Under the pieces are notes generated by a model. It was given only the letters and a program-made list of their open reading frames with translations. It made no database searches and had not been told where the DNA came from. Source: Sphingomonas sp. Root720 (GTDB lineage Bacteria > Pseudomonadota > Alphaproteobacteria > Sphingomonadales > Sphingomonadaceae). From it: DNA of 64,000 bases. The DNA is taken from positions 1,123,372 through 1,187,371 of the forward strand of contig NZ_LMID01000001.1 of assembly GCF_001428605.1 (NCBI RefSeq). Direction: 5' to 3'. Positions 1 to 9,466 of this stretch are shown piece after piece (position 1 is the stretch's first letter; each line of letters starts with the position of its first letter). The translations under genes were made by a program, and so were the position numbers.

Positions 1-2
1 TC

Positions 3-806
3 ACCAACCGGCTGATGGGCAGCCACGAGCATGTCCAGAAGGGCTATGCGATCTTCCAGCTGGTCGAGATCTGCTTCGCGACCGCGCTGTTCCTCGGCTG
101 CACCGCCATGATCGCCCGCTTCGACCTGTCGGCGATGTTTCCGCTGACGGCGGCGACCGGCCTGCTGGGGCTCGGCCTGCTCCACCGGCTGCCGCTGGAC
201 AGGGCGATGCCGGCGGTGGTGGGCGAGATCGAGGGCCCCGCCCATCGCGGCCGCGCCATCGTCACGCTGATCGCCTTCGGGCTGTTCTTCATCGGGCAGG
301 CGACGCTCAATTCCTTCATGCCGATCATCGGCCAGGCGGCCGGGCTCAGCGCCGAGCGCGCGGGCCAGATGGTCGGCTTCGGCATGCCGTTCGGCTTCGC
401 GGGGGCGCTGCTCGCCCGGGTGATCGGGGAGCGGATCAGCCCGGTCGCGGCGGTCGGGCTGACGATCGCCGTGCTCGCCGTCGCCGCGCCCTGCGTCACC
501 TTCGCGCCCGGCGTCGGCGCGTTCATGGCGACGGTGATCCTGCTGGTAACCTTCACCATCTTCTCGGTCCCCTATTTCTTCGCCCAGCTCGGGGCGCTCG
601 ACCGCCATGGCCGCTACACCGCCTTCGGCCCCGCGATGATGCTCGCGGGGATCGCGATCGGGCCGAGCGCCGCGGTGCTCATCAACGGCCGGCTGGGGCT
701 CGGCGCGGTCGGCCTCTTCGCGAGCGGCTTCCTCCTGATCGCCGGCGCCGCCTTCGCGCTGGCCGTGCTCGCCCGCCGCCCCGCCCCGGTCCCGGCGGCG
801 GCCTGA
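3..806 (+). CDS. MFS transporter, C-terminal part (5' end outside window)
   Basis: The reading frame is open from the first complete codon, so the gene starts upstream; the in-frame ATG at 15 is probably internal. About 267 residues are visible, with at least six hydrophobic membrane segments separated by short loops. A charged central loop at about residues 65-80 is followed by a second block of six helices, as in the C-terminal half of major facilitator superfamily permeases. The protein ends in a Pro/Ala-rich cytoplasmic tail. It lies 101 bp upstream of the hydrolase gene and on the same strand, so it is probably the uptake permease for the substrate of the catabolic genes that follow. The substrate cannot be inferred. 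Confidence 0.8.
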   Translation, partial: TNRLMGSHEHVQKGYAIFQLVEICFATALFLGCTAMIARFDLSAMFPLTAATGLLGLGLLHRLPLDRAMPAVVGEIEGPAHRGRAIVTLIAFGLFFIGQATLNSFMPIIGQAAGLSAERAGQMVGFGMPFGFAGALLARVIGERISPVAAVGLTIAVLAVAAPCVTFAPGVGAFMATVILLVTFTIFSVPYFFAQLGALDRHGRYTAFGPAMMLAGIAIGPSAAVLINGRLGLGAVGLFASGFLLIAGAAFALAVLARRPAPVPAAA

Positions 807-907
807 CGTCCGCACCCGCCGCTACCCATATCGCATGGCGGCTATCCGCCATCCCGCTTGCCCTCCTCCCGGCATATCCTAGCCTCCGACCGATCAGGAG
901 AACGGCG

Positions 908-1690
908 ATGAACGACGACGGCAAGACGGGGCTTCGGCGGACCGGCTACGAGGTGACGGGCAACCTCGTCGACATGACCCGCCCCGCCGGTCCGCAGAGG
1001 ACGGCGACCTTCCGGGCCCAGCCGCAAGACATCGCGATCGACCTCGACCGCACCGCGATCGTCGTCGTCGACATGCAGAACGACTTTTGCGGCCATGGCG
1101 GCTGGTTCGACACGCTCGGCGTAGACGTGGCGCCGATCCACGCCATCTATCCCAATATCCGCCGCGTCACCGACAGCGCGCGGGCGAAGGGCATCCCGAT
1201 CGTCTGGGTCGGCTTCGGCACGCGTCCCGACCGCGCCAACCTCGCCCCGATCACGCGCTATCCCTTTGCGCGGGTCGGCGGCGGGGCCGGCCTCGGCGAC
1301 CTGATCCACGGCAAGGGCCGGAGCGAGCCGCACCACATCCTCCAGCAAGGCAGCTGGGGCGCCGAGGTCGTGGCCGAACTCGACGCGCGGCCAGACGACA
1401 TCCATGTCGACAAGCATCGCATCAGCGGCTTCTGGGATTCGCCGCTCGACTCGATTCTGCGCAATCTCGACGTGAAAACGCTGGTGATGATGGGCGTCAA
1501 TTCGGACGAGTGCGTGTTCGCGACGCTGATCGACGGCAGCTTCCACGGCTATGACACGGTGATGATCGAGGACGGGTCGGCAACCAGCTCGCCGCCGAGC
1601 TGCCATGAGGCGGCGCTCTACCAGGTGCGTTTCTGCTTCGGCTTCACGATGACCTCGACCGACTGGGCCGAGGGGCTGGAGAGCGCCTGA
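908..1690 (+). CDS. Cysteine hydrolase, isochorismatase family
   Basis: A 260-residue protein with the isochorismatase-like fold. The expected triad is visible: Asp55 in VVVDMQNDF, Lys169 in HVDKHRISGF and Cys202 in GVNSDECV. The family hydrolyses amide or ester bonds through a cysteine nucleophile (N-carbamoylsarcosine amidase, nicotinamidase, ureidoacrylate and biuret hydrolases are members). The Ser-Asp-Glu-Cys signature is closer to carbamoyl-type amidohydrolases than to isochorismatases, but the substrate is not determinable. An AGGAG box precedes the ATG. The stop codon overlaps the ATG of the molybdopterin enzyme (TGATG), so the two are translationally coupled. Confidence 0.88.
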   Translation: MNDDGKTGLRRTGYEVTGNLVDMTRPAGPQRTATFRAQPQDIAIDLDRTAIVVVDMQNDFCGHGGWFDTLGVDVAPIHAIYPNIRRVTDSARAKGIPIVWVGFGTRPDRANLAPITRYPFARVGGGAGLGDLIHGKGRSEPHHILQQGSWGAEVVAELDARPDDIHVDKHRISGFWDSPLDSILRNLDVKTLVMMGVNSDECVFATLIDGSFHGYDTVMIEDGSATSSPPSCHEAALYQVRFCFGFTMTSTDWAEGLESA

Positions 1691-3687
1691 TGGCCGAGGA
1701 CCGGCGCAGCTTCTGTCGGTTCTGCGGAAGCAACTGCGCGGTCATCGCCACGGTCGAAGGCGATCGGATCACCGCCGTCCGCGGCGATCCCGACGATCCG
1801 GTCTCGCAAGGCTATATCTGCTCGAAGGGCGCGGCGCTCGGCCGCTTCCATCACCATCCGCGACGGCTCGACCGGCCGATGATCCGCCGCGGCGGCGAAC
1901 TGGTCGAAACCGACTGGCCGACCGTGCTCGACGACATCGCCGGCCATGTCCGCAGGCTGATCGACGCGCAGGGCCCGGCGGCGATCGGCGGCTATGCCGG
2001 GACCCCCGCGGTGCCCTGCGCCAGCGTCAACGTCTGGCGGCCGTTCATAGCGGCGCTGCGGACCCCCTCGATCTATTCGACCGTTTCGGTCGACGTGCCC
2101 TGCGTCCCGCTCGTCTCCGAACGCGTGTGCGGCAATCCGATGATCGCAACCCAGCCCGATCCCGACGCGCGGATGACGGTGCTGATCGGGGTCAATCCGG
2201 TGGTGTCGCACGGCCACGTCTTCTTCATGACCGCGCCCAAGGTTCAGCTGCGCCGCTGGGCCGAGCAAGGCAGCCTGTGGGTGGTCGACCCGCGCCGCAG
2301 CGAGAGCGCCGAGGTGGCGACCGAGCATCTCGCCGCCTGGCCGGGCAGCGAGTTCATGCTGCTGGGCCATGCCGTCCGCGAATTGCTGCGCGACGGTGCC
2401 GACCGCGCCTTTCTCGACGCCTATGTCGACGGCCTGCCCGCGCTCGCCGCGGCGGTGGAGCGCTTCACCCTCGACGCGACCGTGGCGGGAACGCGCCTGC
2501 CGCGCGAGCAGGTGAGCGGCTTCGTCGCCGCGATCCGCAAGGCCGGCCGGATCGGCATCCATTGCGGCACCGGCATCTCGATGGGCCGCAACGCCAATGT
2601 CACCACCCTGCTGACCTGGGCGCTCCACGCGGTCACCGGATCGCTCGACCGGCCGGGCGGGGCCTATATCAATCCCGGCTTCGCCCGCAATCTCGACGCC
2701 CATGGCTGGACCCCGATGAACACGAGCGGGCCGGGCCCGGCCAGCCGCCCCGACCTGCCGTCGCGGCTCGGCGAATATCCGTGCGTTGCGATCGCCGACG
2801 AGATCGACGCCGGCAACCTGCGCGGCCTGTTCGTCTTCGCGGGCAATCCGCTGATCGCGCTGCCCGACACGAACCGGCTGATCGCGGCGTTCGCCAGGCT
2901 CGACATGCTGGTGCTGGTCGACGTCGTCGAGACCGCGAGCACGCCTTATGCGACCCATGTCCTGCCGAGCCTCGGGCAGCTCGAAATGGCGGACCTTGTG
3001 CTGTGGGACTTCATGAACCCGGCCGAATATTCGCGCTACGCCCCACGCGTCGTCGAGCCGACGGCCGAGCGGAAGCCCTTGTGGTGGATCCTGCGCGAAC
3101 TGGCGGCGCGGCTCGGTATCGACGCGGGCCTGTCCGCCGGGATCGAGCATGACGACGACGTGATGCGTCCGATGATGGCCAACGCCCGCGCCGATTTCGA
3201 CACGGTGAAGGCCAGCCCGACCGCCCTGGTCTCCCCCGGCCGCACCTATCGCTGGATCGATCGCCACCTGCCGGGCGGGCGGTGGAAGCTCGACGATGCC
3301 GAGCTGCTCGACCAGCTCGCGCGGGCGGAACCCGGCGACGACGCGATGCTGCTGGTGCCGCACCGCCAGAAGAACAAGCTCAACGGCCAGATGAGCGACG
3401 GCACGGTCAATCCGCGCCGCCCCGAGCGGGCGGCGCTGTCGATCAACCCCGAGGATGCCGCCGAGCTCGGCATCGCCGACGGCGACAAGGTGATCGTAGC
3501 GACCGCGAGCGGCGAGGTCACCGTTCCCGCCCGGCTCGACCCGCGCCACCGGCGCGGCGTCACGTCGCTGCCACACGGTTTCGGCGACCATAATGTCAAC
3601 CGGCTGACCAGCGTCGGCGACATCGACCGGCTGAGCGGCATGGTCCGGCTCGGCGCCTTCCCGGTGTCGGTGCACAGGGCGGGTTAA
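1690..3687 (+). CDS. Molybdopterin-dependent oxidoreductase (formate dehydrogenase/DMSO reductase-like)
   Basis: A 665-residue member of the Mo/W-bis-MGD enzyme family. The N-terminal [4Fe-4S] motif is complete: Cys9-x2-Cys12-x3-Cys16-x27-Cys44. It is followed by the large pterin-binding core, including the GTGISMGRNAN segment near residue 300, and the C-terminal molydopterin-binding domain (NPEDAAELGIADGDKV and LPHGFGDHN). There is no Tat signal, so a cytoplasmic enzyme is likely. It carries electrons between an unknown substrate and a partner not encoded nearby; family members include dehydrogenases, reductases and hydroxylating enzymes. Coupling to the cysteine hydrolase implies consecutive steps of one pathway. 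Confidence 0.9.
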   Translation: MAEDRRSFCRFCGSNCAVIATVEGDRITAVRGDPDDPVSQGYICSKGAALGRFHHHPRRLDRPMIRRGGELVETDWPTVLDDIAGHVRRLIDAQGPAAIGGYAGTPAVPCASVNVWRPFIAALRTPSIYSTVSVDVPCVPLVSERVCGNPMIATQPDPDARMTVLIGVNPVVSHGHVFFMTAPKVQLRRWAEQGSLWVVDPRRSESAEVATEHLAAWPGSEFMLLGHAVRELLRDGADRAFLDAYVDGLPALAAAVERFTLDATVAGTRLPREQVSGFVAAIRKAGRIGIHCGTGISMGRNANVTTLLTWALHAVTGSLDRPGGAYINPGFARNLDAHGWTPMNTSGPGPASRPDLPSRLGEYPCVAIADEIDAGNLRGLFVFAGNPLIALPDTNRLIAAFARLDMLVLVDVVETASTPYATHVLPSLGQLEMADLVLWDFMNPAEYSRYAPRVVEPTAERKPLWWILRELAARLGIDAGLSAGIEHDDDVMRPMMANARADFDTVKASPTALVSPGRTYRWIDRHLPGGRWKLDDAELLDQLARAEPGDDAMLLVPHRQKNKLNGQMSDGTVNPRRPERAALSINPEDAAELGIADGDKVIVATASGEVTVPARLDPRHRRGVTSLPHGFGDHNVNRLTSVGDIDRLSGMVRLGAFPVSVHRAG

Positions 3688-3803
3688 GGCGCGGCGGCCT
3701 CGAAATCGCCAGCTCCCCCGAAATCCATCGACGCTACCCGCCGCACGGCCTGCGCAACGGCGCGCCGGACCGCTAGACTGTCGCGCTTCAAGGGAGATGT
3801 CGG

Positions 3804-5036
3804 ATGCTGTTGGTCCTGGAAAATTGCGCGATCTTCGACGGCGTCTCGGAAACGATCGCCGACGGGCAGGCGATCGTCATCGAGGACGGGCTGATCCGAG
3901 AGGTCGGCGATAGCGACACCACCGCCGCCCTTCGCTCCGAGGCGCAGCGGATCGACGCGGGCGGCCGCTTCGTCATGCCGGGGATGATCGACGCGCATTT
4001 CCACGCCTATGGGATCGAGCTCAACCCCGTGCTGGTGGACAGGATCGCGCCCGAACTGCGCGGCCTGCACGCCAGGCGCATCCTCGAAGGCGCGCTGCAG
4101 CGCGGCTTCACGACGATCCGCGACGCGGCCGGCGGCGACGTCTCGCTCGCGACCGCGCTGCGCACCGGCCTGATCGACGGTCCGCGCCTGTTCTATCCCG
4201 GCCTCGCGATCAGCCAGACCGGCGGCCATGGCGACCTGCGCGCGCCGGACCATTACGACGCCTGCGCCTGCGCCTATTGCGGGGCGATGGCCGTCGTCGC
4301 CGACGGGCCCGACGAGATGCGGAAGATGGTGCGCGAGCAGCTGCGTACCGGCGCCACCCATATCAAGCTGTTCGTGTCGGGCGGCGTCCTCTCCCCCTCC
4401 GATCCGATCTGGATGAACCAGCTCAGCATCGAGGAGATCCGGATCGCGGTCGCCGAGGCCGATACGCGCCGCGCCTATGTGATGGCGCACGCCCACACCA
4501 ACGAGGCGGTGCTTCGCTGCGTCGGGAACGGGGTGCGCTCGATCGAGCATGCGACGCTGCTCGAGGACAGCGGCGCGCAGGCGATCGCCGAGGCGGACGC
4601 CTTCGCGGTCCCGACGCTGGCGGTGATCGAGACGATCCGCGCGTCGGGCGCGTCGCTCGGCCTGCCGCCGGCGATGATCGACAAGATGCGCGAGGTCGCC
4701 GACCAGGCCAATATCTCCTACGAACGGCTCCGCGCGGCGGGCGCGAAGATCGGCTTCGGCACCGACCTGCTGGGCAAGCTGATGCCCCAGCAATCGATCG
4801 AATTCCGCCTGCGCCGCGAAACCTGCCGTCCGATCGAGATCCTGCGGTCGGCCACCTCGGTCAACGCCGCGCTGCTCAGGATGGAGGGCAGGCTGGGGAC
4901 GATCGCGCCCGGCGCCTTCGCCGACATATTGATCGTCGAGGGCAATCCGCTCGACGACGTCACCCTGCTCGAAAAGCACGAGAATATCCGCTGCATCCTG
5001 CGCGACGGACGGATCGTTCGGAACGCGCTGGGCTGA
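3804..5036 (+). CDS. Metal-dependent amidohydrolase (imidazolonepropionase-like)
   Basis: A 410-residue amidohydrolase-superfamily TIM-barrel enzyme. The N-terminal small domain precedes the metal motif His65-x-His67 (MIDAHFHAYG). Lys188 in HIKLFVSGG could be the carboxylated bridging lysine, with further ligands His229/His231 (AHAHTNEA) and His249 (SIEHA), and the catalytic Asp321 (GFGTDLLG). These enzymes hydrolyse C-N bonds in cyclic amides, imides and peptidase-like substrates, using one or two divalent metals. A Cys-rich stretch near residues 153-159 is unusual. It sits in a same-strand cluster of ring-opening enzymes, 116 bp after the molybdenum enzyme, and is probably a ring- or amide-opening step of the same route. 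Confidence 0.88.
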   Translation: MLLVLENCAIFDGVSETIADGQAIVIEDGLIREVGDSDTTAALRSEAQRIDAGGRFVMPGMIDAHFHAYGIELNPVLVDRIAPELRGLHARRILEGALQRGFTTIRDAAGGDVSLATALRTGLIDGPRLFYPGLAISQTGGHGDLRAPDHYDACACAYCGAMAVVADGPDEMRKMVREQLRTGATHIKLFVSGGVLSPSDPIWMNQLSIEEIRIAVAEADTRRAYVMAHAHTNEAVLRCVGNGVRSIEHATLLEDSGAQAIAEADAFAVPTLAVIETIRASGASLGLPPAMIDKMREVADQANISYERLRAAGAKIGFGTDLLGKLMPQQSIEFRLRRETCRPIEILRSATSVNAALLRMEGRLGTIAPGAFADILIVEGNPLDDVTLLEKHENIRCILRDGRIVRNALG

Positions 5037-5136
5037 GCCACGGCTACCCCAAAACGCGGACGCTTACTCCAAAGCCCGCTGGCCTGCCGGCCGGCCGGCT
5101 GGTCTAGTTCGGGCATGAAGCTGTTCGGGAAGAAGA

Positions 5137-6708
5137 ATGACGAAGACTAGCGAACGCCTGCGTCTGGGCATCGACGTGGGGGGAACCAACACCGACGCGG
5201 CGCTGCTGCGCGGAAAGCAGGTCGTCGCCACGGCCAAGAGCTTCACCACCGCCGACGTGCGCGGCGGCGTCGTCAACGTCGTGACCGAGATGCTGGAGAA
5301 GAGCGGTGCCGATCGCGGCCTGATCGACGCGGTGATGATCGGCACGACGCAGTTCGTGAACGCCTTCGTGCAGCGGCGCGACCTGGTGCCGGTGGCGATC
5401 ATCCGCGTATCGCTGCCCAAGGCCGATGGCGTACCGCCGCTCGCCGGCTGGCCCGACGACATCGCCGCGATCGTCGGCGGACAGGTCTACATGGTCGGCG
5501 GCGGCGCCTATTATACCGGCAAGGACTATGCCCCGCTCGACGAGGCGGCGATCCGCGCGGCGGCGATCGACGCGAAGGCGCGCGGCCTGCGCGCCGTCGC
5601 CATCTCGGCCAATTTCGCGCCGATCCGGCCCGACCTCGAGACCCGCGCGCGCGACATCGTCCTCGGCGTCATCCCCGACGCGGACGTCACCGTTTCCGCC
5701 GACGTCGGCGGGATCGGCCTCAAGGACCGCGAGAATGCGGCGATCATCAACGCCAGCCTCTCGGCGCTGGGCGGCACCGTGGTCCGCTCGCTCCAGCAGG
5801 CGCTGGCCGACCTCTCGGTCGTCGCCCCGATCTTCATCAGCCAGAACGACGGCACGCTGATGCTCCCCGAGATCGCGGCGCGCCTGCCGATCCTGACCTG
5901 CTCCGCCGGCCCGACCAACAGCATCCGCGGCGCGGCGTTCCTGACCGGCCTCACCGACGCGATCGTCGCCGACATCGGCGGGACGACGACCGACATCGGC
6001 TTCCTCACGCGCGGCTTCCCGCGCGAGACGACGGCGGCCAACCATATCGGCGGCGTGCGCACCAACTTCCGCATGCCCGACGTGCTGTCGATCGGCGTCG
6101 GCGGCGGCAGTCACGTCACGACGACCGACAGCGGCTGCAAGGTCGGCCCGCGGTCGGTGGGCTTTCGGCTGGCCCAGGAAGGCCTGATCTTCGGCGGCGA
6201 GACGCTGACCGCCAGCGACATCGCGGTCCGCGCCGGCCAGGCGAAGATCGGCGATCCCGCCCGGGTGGCGGACCTGTCGGCCGAGACGGTCGAGGCCGCG
6301 CTGGACAGCATCCACGGCCAGATCGAGGAAGCGATCGACCAGATCAAGGTCAATGCCGCCCCGCTGCCACTGCTGCTGGTGGGCGGCGGCAACATCATCG
6401 TGTCACGCCCGCTGAGGGGAACCTCCGAAGTGCTGCGGCCGGAGCATGCCGAGGTCGCCAACGCCGTGGGCGCGGCGATCGCGCTGGTCAGCGGCCGGAT
6501 CGACAAGCTCTACGACGTGCCGACGCTGGGGCGCGAAACCGCGCTCGCCATGGCGAAGGAGGAGGCGAAGGCCGCCGCGGTCAGGGCCGGCGCCGACCCC
6601 GACCAGGTCGAGATCGTCGAGGTGATCGAACTGCCGATGATGCACATGCGATCGGGCGCCACCCAGATCAAGGTCCGCGCCGTCGGCCCCGTCGCCTCCC
6701 TCGCCTAA
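5137..6708 (+). CDS. Hydantoinase/oxoprolinase family protein (HyuA-type)
   Basis: A 523-residue ASKHA-fold protein. The phosphate-1 motif IDVGGTNTD is near residues 12-20 and the second phosphate motif DIGGTTTDIGF is near residue 285. Both belong to the hydantoinase/oxoprolinase A superfamily, which uses ATP to drive opening of a cyclic amide. At about 520 residues it matches the shorter form that usually pairs with DUF917 rather than with a HyuB subunit, and DUF917 indeed follows 21 bp downstream. Start chosen at the ATG with a GGGAAGAAGA ribosome-binding site. Expected role: ATP-dependent activation or hydrolysis of a cyclic amide or related compound. Confidence 0.87.
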   Translation: MTKTSERLRLGIDVGGTNTDAALLRGKQVVATAKSFTTADVRGGVVNVVTEMLEKSGADRGLIDAVMIGTTQFVNAFVQRRDLVPVAIIRVSLPKADGVPPLAGWPDDIAAIVGGQVYMVGGGAYYTGKDYAPLDEAAIRAAAIDAKARGLRAVAISANFAPIRPDLETRARDIVLGVIPDADVTVSADVGGIGLKDRENAAIINASLSALGGTVVRSLQQALADLSVVAPIFISQNDGTLMLPEIAARLPILTCSAGPTNSIRGAAFLTGLTDAIVADIGGTTTDIGFLTRGFPRETTAANHIGGVRTNFRMPDVLSIGVGGGSHVTTTDSGCKVGPRSVGFRLAQEGLIFGGETLTASDIAVRAGQAKIGDPARVADLSAETVEAALDSIHGQIEEAIDQIKVNAAPLPLLLVGGGNIIVSRPLRGTSEVLRPEHAEVANAVGAAIALVSGRIDKLYDVPTLGRETALAMAKEEAKAAAVRAGADPDQVEIVEVIELPMMHMRSGATQIKVRAVGPVASLA

Positions 6709-6729
6709 CCCTTTCGCGGAACCATCATC

Positions 6730-7821
6730 ATGTTCACCGTAGACAAGATCCAGGACATCCAGGACATGGCGCGCGGCGCGGTGCTGCTCGGCACCGGCGG
6801 CGGCGGCGACCCCTATGTCGGCGAGCTGTTCGTCGCCGAGCAGATCAAGCGCGGCAATTATCCGCGCGTCATATCATGCGACGAGCTGGCCGACGACGCC
6901 TTCGTCGTATCGATCGCCGGCATCGGCGCGCCGACCGTGATCGTCGAGCATCTCGTCAGCGAACGCGCGCTGCGCGAGCTGCTGACCCGCACCGAGGCCT
7001 TTTACGGCCGCAAGATCGACGCGCTGATCAGCGCCGAGATCGGCGGCGCCAATTCGATGTTTCCGCTCGCCCTCTCGGCGATCAGCGGGGTGCCCGTGGT
7101 CGACGCCGACGGGATCGGCCGCGCGGTGCCCCAACTCGAGATGACGACCTTCTCGATCTACGGCGCGCGGGCGACCCCCAGCCTGCTGATGGACGATTCG
7201 GGCAATGTCGTGACGATCGACGCGGTCAGCGACGCGATGGCCGAGGAGTTGAGCCGGGTCGTCGCCGGAGCGATGGGATCGATGGCGTTCATGTCGGTCT
7301 ATCCGATGAGCGGGGAGCAGACACGCCGCGTCTCGGTCCTGCGCACGATCACCCAGACGCTGGAGATCGGCCGCTGCATCCGCCAGGCGCGCGAGACGTC
7401 TGGCGACATCTTCGCCGACCTGGTCGCCTGCCTCTCCGGGCGCGACGGCCGGACCGCGAAGATCCTGTTCGACGGCAAGATCACCGACGTGCTGCACGAG
7501 ACGCGCGACAGCTGGCATTGGGGCATGGCGACGATCCGGTCGCTCGACGGATCGGACGACGAGTGTACGGTGGAGATCCGCAACGAGTTCATCGTCGCGC
7601 GGGTCAACGGCGCGACGGTGACCGTCGTGCCCGACCTGATCACCATCCTCGACCGCGAATCCGGCGAACCGCTGACCGCCGAGATGCTCGCCTACGGCCA
7701 GCGGGTGAAGGTGCTCGGCTACGCCGCCGATCCCATGTTACGACGCCCCGAAAGCCTGAAGGTGCTCGGCCCGCGCTGTTTCGGCGTCGACGAGGATTTC
7801 CGGCCGATCGAGGCGCTCTGA
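6730..7821 (+). CDS. DUF917 family protein, hydantoinase partner
   Basis: A 363-residue protein. The Gly-rich N-terminal segment LLGTGGGGDPYVGE and the central EIGGANSMFPL and VDADGIGRAVPQ motifs are the hallmarks of DUF917. The family is repeatedly found next to, or fused with, HyuA-type hydantoinase/oxoprolinase proteins and probably forms a complex with them. Here it directly follows the HyuA-type gene, so the two presumably make one ATP-dependent enzyme. No signal peptide or membrane segment is visible. Its own catalytic contribution is not established for the family. Confidence 0.87.
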   Translation: MFTVDKIQDIQDMARGAVLLGTGGGGDPYVGELFVAEQIKRGNYPRVISCDELADDAFVVSIAGIGAPTVIVEHLVSERALRELLTRTEAFYGRKIDALISAEIGGANSMFPLALSAISGVPVVDADGIGRAVPQLEMTTFSIYGARATPSLLMDDSGNVVTIDAVSDAMAEELSRVVAGAMGSMAFMSVYPMSGEQTRRVSVLRTITQTLEIGRCIRQARETSGDIFADLVACLSGRDGRTAKILFDGKITDVLHETRDSWHWGMATIRSLDGSDDECTVEIRNEFIVARVNGATVTVVPDLITILDRESGEPLTAEMLAYGQRVKVLGYAADPMLRRPESLKVLGPRCFGVDEDFRPIEAL

Positions 7822-7856
7822 CGGCGGCCATGCGCCGGCCATGCGAGGGAGATGAG

Positions 7857-8483
7857 ATGATGGACGAACCCGATCCGACCACGGCAGCGCCAGACCTCGA
7901 CGCGCTCTATTCGCCGCCGGCGGAGCTGATCGGCAAGGCGATCACCCATCATCTCACCGATTTCCACCTCGATTATCTGCAGGTCGCGACCTTCTTCTGC
8001 CTGGCGACGGGCAGCGAGACGGGGCTCGACGCCTCTCCCCGCGGCGGCCCGCCGGGTTTCGTCCACGCGCTCGACCGCAAGCGGATCGCCTTCGCCGACT
8101 GGCCGGGCAACAACCGCATCGAATCGATGCGGAACATCGAGCGCGACGACCGCGTGGCGATGCTGTTCATCTTCCCGGGGCTGGAGATCTTCCTGCGGAT
8201 CAACGGACGCAGCGCGATCAGCATCGATCCCGAGCTGCTCGCGCAGGTCGGCGAAGGCGCTCGGATCCCCAAGAGCGCGATCGTCGTCACCGTCGAGGAG
8301 GTCATCTTCCATTGCGGCCGGGCGGTGAACCGCGCCAGATTCTGGGAAGCGGAATCGCGGATCGACAAGCGCTCGCTGCCGAGCGCCGGCCAGATGATGA
8401 TCGCGCTCGGCCAGCTCGCCGACGTCGAGGTCGAGGAGCTCGACGCGCATTACGACCACGGGATGAAGACCGACCTCTACTGA
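7857..8483 (+). CDS. Pyridoxamine 5'-phosphate oxidase (PPOX) family FMN-binding protein
   Basis: A 208-residue split-barrel flavoprotein. The motif DASPRGGPPGF and the following strand LDRKRIAFADWPGNNRIES form the typical FMN phosphate-binding region of PPOX-like proteins. The open frame extends far upstream antisense-free but only as a shadow of DUF917. The start at 7857 (ATGATG) is preceded by GAGGGAGATG and lies 35 bp after the DUF917 stop. Members of this subfamily include uncharacterised FMN or F420 reductases; here it may reduce an intermediate of the pathway or act as an accessory flavoprotein. Exact reaction unknown. Confidence 0.8.
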   Translation: MMDEPDPTTAAPDLDALYSPPAELIGKAITHHLTDFHLDYLQVATFFCLATGSETGLDASPRGGPPGFVHALDRKRIAFADWPGNNRIESMRNIERDDRVAMLFIFPGLEIFLRINGRSAISIDPELLAQVGEGARIPKSAIVVTVEEVIFHCGRAVNRARFWEAESRIDKRSLPSAGQMMIALGQLADVEVEELDAHYDHGMKTDLY

Positions 8484-8524
8484 GGCTCGCGGCTTCGGTC
8501 GCGATCATATTCGGGAGACTGCCC

Positions 8525-8929
8525 ATGACCGCCGTGGAAACCAACCGCCAGCGTTTCACCCAGATGTACCTGGACGCCTATCGCGGCGATTTCGCCCTGA
8601 TCCGCGAGATCATGTCGCCCGCCTTCGTCTGCCGCAATCCGCTCCAGCCCGCGCACGGCATCGACGATCTCCTCGCGATGCTGCAGGCCCAGGTGGACGC
8701 GTTCGAGGATCTGGAGTTCACGGTGCGCTGGTCCTTCGCGAGCGAGGACGGCTTCGGCATCGCCTATGCCATCAGCGGCCGCCATGTCGGCCCGGTCTTC
8801 GGGCTCGAACCGAGCGGCGAACGCTTCGAGGTGACCGGCGTCAGCATCCACGAGGTCGCCGACGGCTACAGCATGGGTGTCTATTCGAGCGCCAATTTCG
8901 TCGAGGTGCTTGGCGCAGCGGGGCGCTAG
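8525..8929 (+). CDS. NTF2-like / SnoaL-like protein
   Basis: A 134-residue protein. The helical N-terminus (NRQRFTQMYLDAYRGDF), the following MSPAFVCRNP segment and the alternating beta-rich remainder ending in HEVADGYSMGVYSS match the cone-shaped NTF2/SnoaL fold. This fold serves as isomerases, dehydratases, polyketide cyclases or simple ligand-binding proteins. Start taken at ATG 8525, after GGGAGACTGCCC. It is the last gene of the catabolic cluster, 41 bp after the PPOX gene. Catalytic residues cannot be assigned. Confidence 0.72.
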   Translation: MTAVETNRQRFTQMYLDAYRGDFALIREIMSPAFVCRNPLQPAHGIDDLLAMLQAQVDAFEDLEFTVRWSFASEDGFGIAYAISGRHVGPVFGLEPSGERFEVTGVSIHEVADGYSMGVYSSANFVEVLGAAGR

Positions 8930-9035
8930 CCGAAGCCGCGCGCCGCGTGCGCCGCCCGCTGGAAGCTGCGCGCGGCGGTCGGGGCGCCCGTCCCGACCAT
9001 GGACAGCGCGCCTGCGCTCTTTGTCGGCGATCGGG

Positions 9036-9057
9036 GAAATGATGCGCTTACCGGAGC
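9036..9057 (-). repeat. tRNA-3'-end-like repeat, copy 1 (candidate att remnant)
   Basis: The + strand reads GAAATGATGCGCTTACCGGA here, and a second copy at 9467 differs at only two of 20 positions. On the minus strand it reads like the 3' end of a tRNA (T-stem remnant followed by TAAGCGCATCA). The following bases up to about 9080 (CCTGTGACTCCCGCATT on +) resemble the T-arm and 3' anticodon stem of the same tRNA. It is too decayed to be a functional tRNA. Interpretation as an attachment-site scar is inference. Confidence 0.4.
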
Positions 9058-9466
9058 CGACCTGTGACTCCCGCATTGCGAAGGTCGGAGAAGCAACGCC
9101 AGAAAGCCGGAGAAACAAAGCTCGTTCGATGATCTGGGACGTTGGTTTCTTGCCTTCCCAGGCGCTTCCCGTTTCGGGGGATATTTTGGATTCGGCGGTT
9201 TTCTGTTGAAAGCACTTTGGTCGAAAATGCCCACAGGCAGCCGTGTACTGATGAGCCCCAGAGCCTGACCCATAGATGCGTCGTTCTGTGTTGCGTCCAA
9301 GCAGATTTGCTCTCTCCATATTCAAGGTCGAACATAGAGTGAACAAATGAAATCCCACATTACAAGCTTTTTTAGTTCGAAGCGGTTATCAACTCTCACG
9401 CCCCTCCCACTGCGGGGAACGGCCGAAAGCACTCCCATAGGAAGCGCGCTCTTTATACTGCTGAAG

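Noticed and set aside
1618-4979. Long minus-strand open frames (685 and 431 codons) opposite the molybdenum enzyme and amidohydrolase
   Set aside because: Arg/His/Asp-rich translations without domains; the + strand frames are complete, motif-bearing genes. These are high-GC shadows.
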